NCBI RefSeq assembly: GCF_000717915.1
Contig: NZ_JOCX01000021.1
Location: 94,223-158,222, forward strand
Source of the DNA: Streptomyces sp. NRRL S-244
GTDB taxonomy: Bacteria; Actinomycetota; Actinomycetes; Streptomycetales; Streptomycetaceae
Direction: 5' to 3'
Length of the DNA stretch: 64,000 bases
The notes under the pieces: generated by a model
Databases searched by the model: none
The model's input: only the letters and a program-made list of their open reading frames with translations
What the model was told of the DNA's origin: nothing
Shown: positions 18,201-24,655 of the stretch, one piece after another
How positions within the stretch are numbered: position 1 is the stretch's first letter
How the letters are laid out: each line of letters opens with the position of its first letter
Translations under genes and position numbers: made by a program

Positions 18201-19404
18201 CCGAGGCGTCCTGCTGGACGAGGTCACCGGTCCGGTACGCCCGCTCGCCGTCGACGGTCACGAACCGCTCGGCGGTCAGTTCCGGACGGTTGAGGTAGCC
18301 GAGCGCGAGGTTGGCGCCGGTGATGACCAGTTCGCCGGTTCCGGTGGTGGGCCGGCCGTCGGCGTCGAGGAGGAGGTAGCCGGTGTTGCGCACCGGCCGA
18401 CCGATGGCCATCGGCGTCCGCTGTCCGGTCTCGGCGTCGTAGACCCGGCCGTAGCTGGAGACGACGCATGCTTCCGTCGGACCGAACTCGTTGAACAGGC
18501 TGGTGTCCGGCAGCAGGCGGGCGTGCCGCTCGATCACGGCGGGGCTCCACCGCTCGCTGCCGATTCCGACGGCCTTGAGGCTGGTGGGGGGCCGGCTCGC
18601 GGCACGGTCCAGGAAGACGCTGTACAGCGACGCCGGGTAGATCAGCTGCGTGACGCCGTGCTCGTGCACCAGGTCGACGGTGCGGGCGACGTCGGTGAGC
18701 CCGGCCGGGTCGATGATCAGGGTGCCGCCGGTCAGCAGCGTCCAGAACAGGACACCGGTGGTGAGGTCGAACGCCGGCGAGTGCAGCAGCAGTACCCGGC
18801 CCGCCTCGCCGAACCGGTCGGCGCGCGCTGCCGTGGAGTTCAGCAGCGCGGAGTGGGGGACCAGCACGCCCTTCGGCGCGCCGGTCGACCCCGACGTGTA
18901 GATGACGTACGCAGGCTGAGAGGGGTCCACCGCCCCGTCCGCGACCGGAGCCGTCGGCTCGTGCGCGGCCAGGTCCTGGTACGGCCGCACCGGCGCGGTC
19001 GTGTGTTCCCGCAGCCGGGCGGCCCGGTCGGCGGTGGTGATGACCAGCGCCGGCCGGGCCTCGGTGAACACGTCGCGCAGGAAGGCGTCCGGCGCGTCCG
19101 GGTCGAGCGGCAGGTACACAGCCCCGGCGGCGAGCACGCCCAGCACGGTGGCGACGAACTCGGGCGAGCGCTCGATGACCACGGCCACGACCGGGGCGGG
19201 GCCCGATGAGGCAACACCCGGCTGGGCAGGACACGCGGCACGCACGCCGGCGGCGACGGCGTGTGCCTGCTCGGCCAGGTCCTGGTAGGTCAGCGCCCCG
19301 GACGCGGTGACGACCGCGTCCGAGGTCCGGTGTTCCCGGTAGGCAGTCTCCAGCGCCGCGGCGAGGGTCGGCCCGGCGAGAGCGGCCGGGGGATGCAGGG
19401 TCAC
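12229..19404 (-). CDS. Two-module NRPS, A-T-C-A-T-E-TE, with Cys-nucleophile thioesterase
   Basis: 2391 aa; GTG start at 19404 overlaps the upstream stop (GTGA). Domains in order: A1 (about 20-525; YTSGSTGAPKG, FGPTEA, YRTGD, PRTAAGK), T1 (LGANSL, Ser568), C (632-1060; HHFAHDG, His764/765), A2 (1080-1590; YTSGSTGTPKA, YGPTEG, YRTGD, PRTSTGK), T2 (GGDSL, Ser1652), E (1705-2120; HHLIVDVVSW from His1838, FNYLGG) and TE (2135-2391; GWCMG with Cys2214, DPTPADPP, GDHVSML). Hand alignment to GrsA gives pocket residues D-L-G-I-G-G-E-V-V-K for A1 and D-V-H-N-A-G-E-V-W-K for A2, neither a code I recognise. There is no starter C domain, so A1 loads the first residue. The predicted product is a dipeptide with an epimerised second residue, released hydrolytically, to an external amine, or by ring closure. 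Confidence 0.92.
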   Translation of the reverse strand: MTLHPPAALAGPTLAAALETAYREHRTSDAVVTASGALTYQDLAEQAHAVAAGVRAACPAQPGVASSGPAPVVAVVIERSPEFVATVLGVLAAGAVYLPLDPDAPDAFLRDVFTEARPALVITTADRAARLREHTTAPVRPYQDLAAHEPTAPVADGAVDPSQPAYVIYTSGSTGAPKGVLVPHSALLNSTAARADRFGEAGRVLLLHSPAFDLTTGVLFWTLLTGGTLIIDPAGLTDVARTVDLVHEHGVTQLIYPASLYSVFLDRAASRPPTSLKAVGIGSERWSPAVIERHARLLPDTSLFNEFGPTEACVVSSYGRVYDAETGQRTPMAIGRPVRNTGYLLLDADGRPTTGTGELVITGANLALGYLNRPELTAERFVTVDGERAYRTGDLVQQDASGDFVFLERADRQVQVGGHRVEPGHVESVLMEHPRILTTHVTGRAVASESGSTSLVAYLVPVPDADREPSAAGPDADRTGEASFIADCDRHLRARVPAYLVPSAYVVIHELPRTAAGKIDQARLPEPSAAGAQPADALEESLANAAATILGLTDVPVDRSLLMLGANSLALIRLAAVVAADHAVDLPVSALFATPTITDIAALVRAGAPSDRPRIQSGTAPTETGPDGAAGFPLSGQQEQIWVLTQLTPDALAYNTQFSLRMHGPVDITALQRALSHIVTRHEILRSTFHDGTNGPVQVVHEPWQAKVEVVDLTGLPEQDRAAELDARIGAEVAVGFDVATLPLVRWHLFRLAPDEWRLLQVEHHFAHDGWSAQLFLAELRDAYDAIADGRLPDLPALPVQYRDFAAWHHAWRESGDYAGQVAYWCDELSDCPRDGATFAADRPRPVARSYRGGRLSAHIPAEVMHGLDDLATRHGVSRFAVFLSAFALQVWQHTGEEDIVLGSALVNRRQPGTDLLLGMFVNALPLRVRINPAGALSELLRATMDVVLGAQDHQELPLLDLLARLDLPRDPGRNPLFNLMFAFHDTPRPYLRMGSVQASLVIEHNASAKGDINVVCVPDPRHPDGSGQGGMTILWEYDTDLFDADSAEELLGGFETVLSLLSRAADEPVRELDLLGADETARVLAMSTGSADQVPHGTLHAGFAAAVAAHPDAVAVEQAGSSWTYRQLDLHARDLQRRLADAGLRAGAVVAITCPAGIGLVAAILAVLRSGALYVCIDPAQPSARTAAMYEDAAPGVIVADRASLAGAAPSGAPVGVPVVYADDLPVGTAPDTGAPADADIGPADGAYLVYTSGSTGTPKAVLTSHANACAAVHGRTRYLEAAGRESGLPVKTLVTLPVIFDVAPHMMLWTLWSGGTIVVPDTADDARDPDRIRSLVERCEVTHVNFTASFYRQLVRTLPVGWTPKLRVVAIGGEACSPDDIREHAVRVPGAALDNEYGPTEGTVWCSAQRLHPAPPGAGTRVSVGGPLANYRMVVLDPDGRLLPAGAAGELYIGGPGVALGYHRRPELTAERFPVQAGGPLAGQRLYRTGDRVRLRAGSFDILGRLDDQVKVRGFRVELGEVTACLLKHPDVADAAVLLRGSGDTARLVAYVAAPADSAVRPEHMREWAAQRLPSYMLPTGFVIMDRLPRTSTGKIQASQLPEPPEQTGTGPAAEPETPRQQLLLQVWRDTLQQPRIGLDDDFFASGGDSLQAIRAAARTRALGVDVSVADLLTATTVRALDHLITHRPDSDVVAVTERRPGGTGLPLTAIQAWFFDQRFADPDHFHQARLFELADDGDPETLRAALDWVIRRHDAFRTRFTRDGDTWSAVLDEEPAGDLLSEHTVPDGEQPLEQRLDALLRGLHRQIDIEGGRLADFALVRVPGSSRIRVYLIAHHLIVDVVSWQILTDDIAWAHRALLDGRELPDGAAPGIPDRAAEAPAPDTHWETLAKAQKPVLSGAGTAAQTSAAGDRIRVSSRLSQRVATYLGQETRRLHDISAQAVLLAALHRALAPHGDGSDLYVWLEGHGRTQADDGRLENVVGWLTSLYPALLTDLDADPARLVDAAAAVDRQLAAVPDAGTGFGRGRYLHPDSPLGRQLSSVASPQITFNYLGGHQLPAGDRVLRPVAAPEAATISAANVLPTPLDVTVAPATDGTVVCHLSVDPALLSAEEAEQVADRFAAEVENAARMVPLTTAPVDHPARTLFMIHPVDGRIDWYAPMAGVLGRGWDCYGLPHDHTCESTTMSALARRYLDQIRAAKPSGTYTLAGWCMGAPLIYEIARQAHADGDGDRIDDLIVMDPTPADPPANPDAALVDHAHVELPHQTKPAIAEALAATRELPIPERAAALVDLLGPAGPGVPDHPLLGKLRMRLSFHAAMNAWRPTGQVPRLTMCLPEVVTAGHEKAPEGWRPLGATVTVTTIAGDHVSMLSAGELTQAVNSRRDGEGS

Positions 19405-20114
19405 GATGAGTCTCCCGATGAAAGAGCTTGACGGGCGGCACTCACCTTGGCCTCGAGGCCTTCCCGCACCGCCGGGCTGAGCCGGGGGCCGATGTGCCGC
19501 TGGTACGCCAGGAGGTAGCTGAGCCGGTCGGCCGGCGGGGTGCCGGGCTGATCGGCGAACAGCAGGTCGTGGGGGGTCATGGCGCGGACGGCGTACATCG
19601 GCTCCGGGCACTGCATCACCGGGAACGCCCGGTTGTGCACACCGCCGACGGTGCTGTCCGCGTGGAACTCCCCCAGCATCAGGCCGCGTTCGACCGCCTC
19701 GGGCCGCAGGAGGCCGTGGCCGCCGTCGATGAAGCCGGCCGCCCGCTCGCTCGGCAGGCCGGGAAAGAACCCGAGCAGCGCGGTGGTCGACCGGTGCGGC
19801 CCGGCGGCAACCTCCTCGAACAGGTCGAGCAGCAGCCGCCCGGCATCGGCGGCATCAGCGGGTGTCGTCCCGTGCACCGTCAGCGCGACCAGCCACACCG
19901 TGTTGGCGCGGATGGCGGGCTCGAGCCGCGGACAGACCGCCCCGGGCCGGCCCAGGTCGGGGTCCGGCTGGGTGACGAAGTCCGCCATCCAGCGCATTCC
20001 GGCCTGGTACTGCGGGTAGCGGTCGAAGGCCGCGGCGGCGTCGGCCGCCCGGGTCAGCGACCCGGGCACGACCGACGGAGCCGCGACCGCGACCATGGGC
20101 TGGGCCGTGTTCAC
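19401..20114 (-). CDS. Unknown protein translationally coupled to the NRPS (DUF6875-like)
   Basis: 237 aa. The GTG start at 20114 overlaps the dioxygenase stop, and its own stop overlaps the NRPS start (both GTGA). It contains DLGRPGAVCPRLEPAIRANTVWL, then HGTTPADAADAG, GFFPGLP and a HADSTVGGVHNRAFPVM segment rich in His. The LGR-x-G-x-VCP pattern recalls the DUF6875 family found in other natural-product clusters, but I cannot confirm this. There is no signal peptide or membrane segment. Conserved Cys/His residues could bind metal or heme. The tight coupling suggests it acts on the NRPS product or on an amino acid held by it. Confidence 0.6.
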   Translation of the reverse strand: MNTAQPMVAVAAPSVVPGSLTRAADAAAAFDRYPQYQAGMRWMADFVTQPDPDLGRPGAVCPRLEPAIRANTVWLVALTVHGTTPADAADAGRLLLDLFEEVAAGPHRSTTALLGFFPGLPSERAAGFIDGGHGLLRPEAVERGLMLGEFHADSTVGGVHNRAFPVMQCPEPMYAVRAMTPHDLLFADQPGTPPADRLSYLLAYQRHIGPRLSPAVREGLEAKVSAARQALSSGDSS

Positions 20115-21115
20115 CGGGCTTCGTGCGGGGGCACGTCGTTGTCGGCCTTCGGCTCGACCAGCGGCACGCCCGCCAGTGCGTACGAGGTGAAGCCGTCCGG
20201 GCCGACAGGGACGTCACCGACGGTCGACGTCCGGTGCATGATGCGGACGTGGCCCTCCTCGGTGAGGTGGTCGATGTCGGCGGCGGCCAGGTGCGCGGTG
20301 GTCCGGTTGTCCCACACCGCGAACGAACCCGGCTCCCAGGCGAACCGGCAGGTGTATTGCGGCCGGGTCAGCTCCTCGAACAGCAGCTCCAGGAGCTTGC
20401 GGCTCTCGACCGGGTTCATCCCCAGGATGCGAGCGGTACGCGACGGGTTGACGAACAGGGCCTTCTCGCCGGTCTCGGGGTGCACGCGCACGACCGGGTG
20501 CACTGCTTCCCGCTCGTTCCCGATCATGTCGAGGGCCTTCTTCTCGACCGGGTTGCGCGGGTCCAGCTGCTGGGCGGGCCAGAAGGTGTGCAGTGCCTGG
20601 AGCCCGTCGATCATCTTCCGGATCGGCTCCGACAGGCCCTCGTAGGCGGCCACCAGGTTCGTCCAGTGCGTGTCGCCGCCGAACGGCGGGACCTCGTCGG
20701 CGCGCAGGAACGCGATCGCCGGCGGGTTCACCACCTGCGAGGCGTCGACGTGCCAGCCGCTGATGCTGGTCACCCACTTGCTGCGGAACACCGCCTCGTA
20801 GTCGGCGCCCACCAGCTTCTTGTCGAGCTGCGGAGAGATCGTCAGGATCTGCGGGAACGGGTTGAGTTCCTCGGTGTCCTGGATCCGGGCGCGTACGGCG
20901 AGCGGGCCGAACCGCCCCGCGAACGCGACGTGCGAGGCGTGGTCCAGGTGCTGGCCGCGGAAGAACAGGGCCTTGTGCTTGTGGAGGGCCTGGCGCAGCT
21001 CCTCGACGGTGGTCTCGTCGAGGTCGGCCTTCAGGTCGATGCCGTCGACGTACGCGCCGATGTAGCCCGCGGCCGGGCGCACGTTCAGCTTGGTTGCGGT
21101 TGGCGTTTGCGACAT
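20111..21115 (-). CDS. TauD/TfdA-family 2-oxoglutarate/Fe(II) dioxygenase
   Basis: 334 aa, ATG at 21115. The facial triad is visible: SGWHVDAS (His122, Asp124) and, near the C-terminus, WDNRTTAHLA (distal His), with RIMHRTS supplying the 2-oxoglutarate-binding Arg. GDTHWTNLVAAYEGLS and ALFFRGQHLDHASHVAFAGRFG are typical TauD family segments. Such enzymes hydroxylate, desaturate or cyclise amino acids at unactivated carbons. It is the first gene of a GTGA-overlapped run (dioxygenase, unknown protein, NRPS, LysA), so it probably modifies a precursor amino acid or the tethered peptide. Confidence 0.88.
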   Translation of the reverse strand: MSQTPTATKLNVRPAAGYIGAYVDGIDLKADLDETTVEELRQALHKHKALFFRGQHLDHASHVAFAGRFGPLAVRARIQDTEELNPFPQILTISPQLDKKLVGADYEAVFRSKWVTSISGWHVDASQVVNPPAIAFLRADEVPPFGGDTHWTNLVAAYEGLSEPIRKMIDGLQALHTFWPAQQLDPRNPVEKKALDMIGNEREAVHPVVRVHPETGEKALFVNPSRTARILGMNPVESRKLLELLFEELTRPQYTCRFAWEPGSFAVWDNRTTAHLAAADIDHLTEEGHVRIMHRTSTVGDVPVGPDGFTSYALAGVPLVEPKADNDVPPHEAR

Positions 21116-21463
21116 GGTTCACCCTTGTCGTTCGTGTCGCGCTCGGTGGTGCGACGGATCACAATTCGTGGTGGTGCAGGCGTGGTTGAACGGCCGGCGG
21201 TGAGTACGGGTGGCTCGCGGCTCCGGACACGGCGAGGCCTGCGTGCTCGACGGCCGTGACGCTCGGCGGCAGGGCCGCCCGGTCACGATGCGCCGCGTGC
21301 CTGGGGAGCCGGTCTCCGTCCGTACCGGTGCGCCCGGTCGTCCGGCTTCCGCACAGCGGCCGGGGATCTCCCGGGGCGGGCACCCGACCGGGCCGGGTGC
21401 CTCAGGGCCGGTGTCAGCCGGCTCTTCGTGGGCTGGGCGGCAGGTGAGCGCCACCTGCCGTCA
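21116..21463 (-). promoter_or_regulatory. 348-bp gap: terminator of ATP-grasp 2 and probable promoter of the NRPS run
   Basis: No gene. Just past the ATP-grasp stop lies a perfect 8-bp hairpin GGCAGGTG-agcgc-CACCTGCC (21439-21459), and a second, GGCACCCG-N7-CGGGTGCC, is at 21379-21401. These may stop part of the upstream transcript. The remaining ~250 bp before the dioxygenase start probably contain a promoter, but I found no clear -35/-10. Confidence 0.45.
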
Positions 21464-22699
21464 TCACTCGACCTCCGCCCAGACGTCCCGGGCGGCTTGC
21501 ACGGCTGCGTTGTAGGACAGGTTCACCGAGTCGGCGACCGTCCGGATCTGGCACAGCGCGCCCCGGTAGTCCACGGGCGGGAAGACTTCTTCACCGATCT
21601 GCGCGCCGGGCAGGACCTGTGCGACGAACGGCGCGCGGACTGCCTCCTCGACGCCGTGCAGGGCGGTGAGCTTGCCGCGCAGCGTCGGGTAGACGGTCAT
21701 GGTGGTGGACGCCCGGCCGTTCTGGTTCAGCGACGGCAGCTCGGTGCCGAGCGCCGAGGCGGCGAGGATCTTGGGGAGCGGGCTGTCCAGGCAGTCGTTC
21801 ATCATCAGCGGGATCCCGGCGCCGGGGGGCCGGATGTTGATCTCGATGATCACGACGTCGTCGTCGCCCATCACGGCGAACTCGGTGTGGAGCATTCCCT
21901 GCCGGATGTCCAGGGCTGCCACGCACGTCTCGACGGTCTGCCGCATGCGGGCCTCGACCGACTCCGGGACCTGCACGGGGAAGCTGTAGGAAATCTCGCA
22001 GAAGGCCGGGTTGGGGCCGATCTGGCGGTCCGTGACCCCCAGGTGGTGGCAGCGGCCGTCCGTGATCAGGGTTTCCAGGCTGTAGAGGGGGCCGCGGACG
22101 TACTCCTCGGCCAGCAGCCCGCCACCGAAGAACGGGACGTCTTCGCTCAGCTCGGCGAAGGCGGTGACGGCCTCTTCCGCGTTGCGGACCAGCGTGACGT
22201 TGAAGCTGCCGGCCCCGCGGCTGTTCTTGAGCACCACCGGGACGTCCAACTGCTCGACGAAGTCGACCAGTTCCTCCGGGCTCTCGGGGGCGCACCAGCG
22301 CAGGTTCGGGACACCGACCTCGCTGTAGAAGCGGCGCGCCGAGCGCTTGTCGCGGATGGTGCGGACCGCGTCCGGGCTGGGGTACGGAACCCCGAGCTGC
22401 TCGGCCAGGACCGCGGCGAACTCCACGCTCCGGTCCAGCAGGCAGACGACACCGGTCGGACCGCCCGCTTCGCGGATCCGGTCGACGAGGTCGGAGGGAA
22501 CGTCGGCGGTCATGGTGGAAGGTACGAGGAAGACCCGTCCCCGGCGTTCGAGCTCCTCGACGACCTCACCGCAGAATCTTGCCTTCGCGGCCTCGAGAGG
22601 CTGGTCGGTGATGTAGGCGGTGTCGATGCCGTTCTCGACCGCCCACTTCACGTGGGACATTCCGGTGCCAGTCCGTATGGACTCGATGAAAAGAAGCAT
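21464..22699 (-). CDS. ATP-grasp carboxylate-amine ligase (second of two)
   Basis: 411 aa. The start ATG at 22699 (MLLFIESIRTGTGMSHVKW) has GGGGGA about 8 bp upstream; the longer upstream frame lacks family similarity. ATP-grasp features: RTIRDKRSARRFYSEVGVP, VVLKNSRGAGSFNV (ATP-binding Lys and glycine loop), GGGLLAEEYVRGPLYSLETLI, and the metal-binding MLHTEFAVMGDDDVVIIEINIRPPG (Glu-x-Asn pattern). It belongs with amino-acid ligases of the biotin-carboxylase-like ATP-grasp clan, as in peptide antibiotic clusters. It differs clearly from the first copy at 4152, so each probably makes its own bond. It is the first gene of the leftward biosynthetic block. Confidence 0.78.
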   Translation of the reverse strand: MLLFIESIRTGTGMSHVKWAVENGIDTAYITDQPLEAAKARFCGEVVEELERRGRVFLVPSTMTADVPSDLVDRIREAGGPTGVVCLLDRSVEFAAVLAEQLGVPYPSPDAVRTIRDKRSARRFYSEVGVPNLRWCAPESPEELVDFVEQLDVPVVLKNSRGAGSFNVTLVRNAEEAVTAFAELSEDVPFFGGGLLAEEYVRGPLYSLETLITDGRCHHLGVTDRQIGPNPAFCEISYSFPVQVPESVEARMRQTVETCVAALDIRQGMLHTEFAVMGDDDVVIIEINIRPPGAGIPLMMNDCLDSPLPKILAASALGTELPSLNQNGRASTTMTVYPTLRGKLTALHGVEEAVRAPFVAQVLPGAQIGEEVFPPVDYRGALCQIRTVADSVNLSYNAAVQAARDVWAEVE

Positions 22700-23263
22700 T
22701 GGAACATCCCCCGATGTTGTTGAGCAGGATCGATTCTGCCTGTCGAGCGGTCGCCTCTTGGAGTGGCGCGGTGGCGCCTCAGCCGTCGATGGTGGCGACG
22801 CACTGCCGTGGTTCGGCGCTCGTCCGGTGGGGCCCGGTGACCGACACCCGTCGCGGACGGAAGTCGTGGCAGCGAGGGCCCCCTTGGGCGAACATACGGG
22901 GGACCCTACGATAATTTGTATGATCATAAAAGATCTTGACGTCACCCCGGTCGACGACGTAATGAAGGGGTGAAGCGGAACTTCCGCCTCTTACGCAGCC
23001 CAACCAGCTGCCAGACCGGTCGAAAACGAGCGGATGCGCGTTCGACGGGCGTGTGTACAGTTACCCTGCCTCAGGCCGGAGTTGGGTGTCGTACCCCCCG
23101 GTTCCCGCCTTGTGGAGTTGCGGGCGCAAAGCGGCCACTCTTCACGATGATGGCGAGCCGAGGCGCAACTGGCGTCTCGCTGTGAACAGTTGACGTGACG
23201 TCTGAACCGGGGTGCCCCAATGCGAGTTCCTGCTCACGCCTCGCCCGTGCTCTGGTGCGCGAA
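22700..23263. promoter_or_regulatory. 564-bp divergent control region between ATP-grasp 2 and the exporter
   Basis: Non-coding and locally AT-rich at 22905-22970. Rightward, TTGACG (22936-22941) and TAATGA (22960-22965) are 18 bp apart and could form a promoter for the exporter operon. Immediately left of it, TATGATCATA (22919-22928) is a perfect 10-bp palindrome that could serve as an operator overlapping both divergent promoters. The exporter would then have a ~290-nt leader. Confidence 0.5.
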
Positions 23264-24562
23264 ATGAGGTTCGCCGACAAGTTCGGCGCCCTCGCCGAGC
23301 ACAACTTCCGCCTGTTGTGGATCGGCCGTACGACATCGGCACTGGGCGACGCGCTGATGCCGGTGACACTGGCGTTCGCGGTTCTGTCGACCGGCGGCAG
23401 CGCGGCCGACATCGGTCTCGTCATCGCCGCCATCATGGTCGCCCGCATGCTGCTGCTGCTGGTCGGCGGCGCACTGGCCGACCGGCTGCCGAGGCGTTTG
23501 CTGATTGGCGGCAGTGACGCCTTCTTGTGCGCGGTGCAGGTGGCCGCCGGCGTCCTGCTGTTGACCGGGCACGGCAGCGTGACCCTGCTGTTGTGCACGG
23601 GGGTCTGTTACGGCGCCGCCTCGGCCGTCACCCAGCCGGCCATCACCGGCCTGGTGCCTCAGACCATCAGCAAGGAAAGGCTCCAACAAGCCAACGGCCT
23701 GATGGAGCTGACACGCAGCGCGGCACAGGTGGTGGGACCGGGCCTGGCCGGTACGGTCGTGGCGATCGCCTCTCCCGGCTGGGTGTACCTGCTCGACGCG
23801 GCGACCTTCATGGTCAGCGCCGTCACCCTGGTGCTCCTGCCGCTCGCACCGCCGGCGCAGCGCCGCGACCGTACCCACATCTTCGCGGAGATCGCCGCCG
23901 GATGGAGCGAGGTCGTCCGCAGGCCCTGGTACTGGGTGACCCTGTGCGGCCACGCCATCTGGAACGTCGGCTCCAGCGCGTTCGTCGTCCTGGGGCCGGT
24001 CATCGTCGCCCGTCAGGCGGGCGGCGCCGCCAACTGGGGCCTGGTGAGCGCGAGCATGGCCACCGGTGCCCTCATCGGTGCCGCCGTCAGCATGCGGTAC
24101 CGCCCGCGCAGGCCCCTCGTCACCGCGCACGTCGTGCTGCTGCTGACCGTGCTGCAACTCGCCTCGCTGACCGGGCCGTCCCCCACGGTCGTGATCATGG
24201 GGGCCGCCCTGATGAGCGCGGCCGGGGTGGCCCTCCTGAACAGCCTGTGGTCGACCGCGGTCCAGAAGCTGATCCCCGAGGAGGTGCTGTCCCGTGTGTC
24301 TTCGTACGACTGGCTCATCTCCTTCACGGTGGCGCCTCTCGGATACGCGGCAGCGGGCCCGCTCGCCGATGCGATCGGGGTGACCAGGACGCTGGAGCTC
24401 GCGATCGCGTTCGTCGTGGCCGGTGTGGCGGCCGTGCTGCTGGTACCGCGCGCCCGTCAGCTCCGGCAGACCCGCGAGGGCGAACTGTACGGCTGGCCGG
24501 ACCTGGACGACCGCGAACCCGACCGGTCGTCGCCCCTGGCAGCCGCCGGAGAACCGCGGTGA
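23264..24562 (+). CDS. MFS exporter, probable product efflux
   Basis: 432 aa from the ATG at 23264 (MRFADKFGALAEHNFRLLW). Upstream in-frame GTG codons exist, and no strong ribosome site decides between them. Twelve hydrophobic segments and the MFS_3/EntS-type signature are present: LWIGRTTSALGDALMPVTLAFAVL, ADRLPRRLLIGG (motif A loop), PQTISKERLQQANGL and MELTRSAAQVVGPGLAGTV. This family exports siderophores, macrolides and peptides. It is followed after 93 bp by an aminotransferase and a flavin reductase on the same strand, forming a rightward cluster operon. Its likely role is secretion of the metabolite and self-protection. Confidence 0.85.
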   Translation: MRFADKFGALAEHNFRLLWIGRTTSALGDALMPVTLAFAVLSTGGSAADIGLVIAAIMVARMLLLLVGGALADRLPRRLLIGGSDAFLCAVQVAAGVLLLTGHGSVTLLLCTGVCYGAASAVTQPAITGLVPQTISKERLQQANGLMELTRSAAQVVGPGLAGTVVAIASPGWVYLLDAATFMVSAVTLVLLPLAPPAQRRDRTHIFAEIAAGWSEVVRRPWYWVTLCGHAIWNVGSSAFVVLGPVIVARQAGGAANWGLVSASMATGALIGAAVSMRYRPRRPLVTAHVVLLLTVLQLASLTGPSPTVVIMGAALMSAAGVALLNSLWSTAVQKLIPEEVLSRVSSYDWLISFTVAPLGYAAAGPLADAIGVTRTLELAIAFVVAGVAAVLLVPRARQLRQTREGELYGWPDLDDREPDRSSPLAAAGEPR

Positions 24563-24655
24563 CCGGCCGGGAACACGACACCGCCTGCGGCACCCGGCCA
24601 CGGCCCTTCCCGACGCACGGTCGCGGGCCATTCCATTCGGTTTGAGGAGAGAACC

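Noticed and set aside
19405..19611. Upstream extension of the NRPS frame to an earlier start
   Set aside because: The extra 69 residues are Pro/Arg-rich noise lying over the previous gene; the GTG at 19404 gives the conserved A-domain start and a GTGA coupling.
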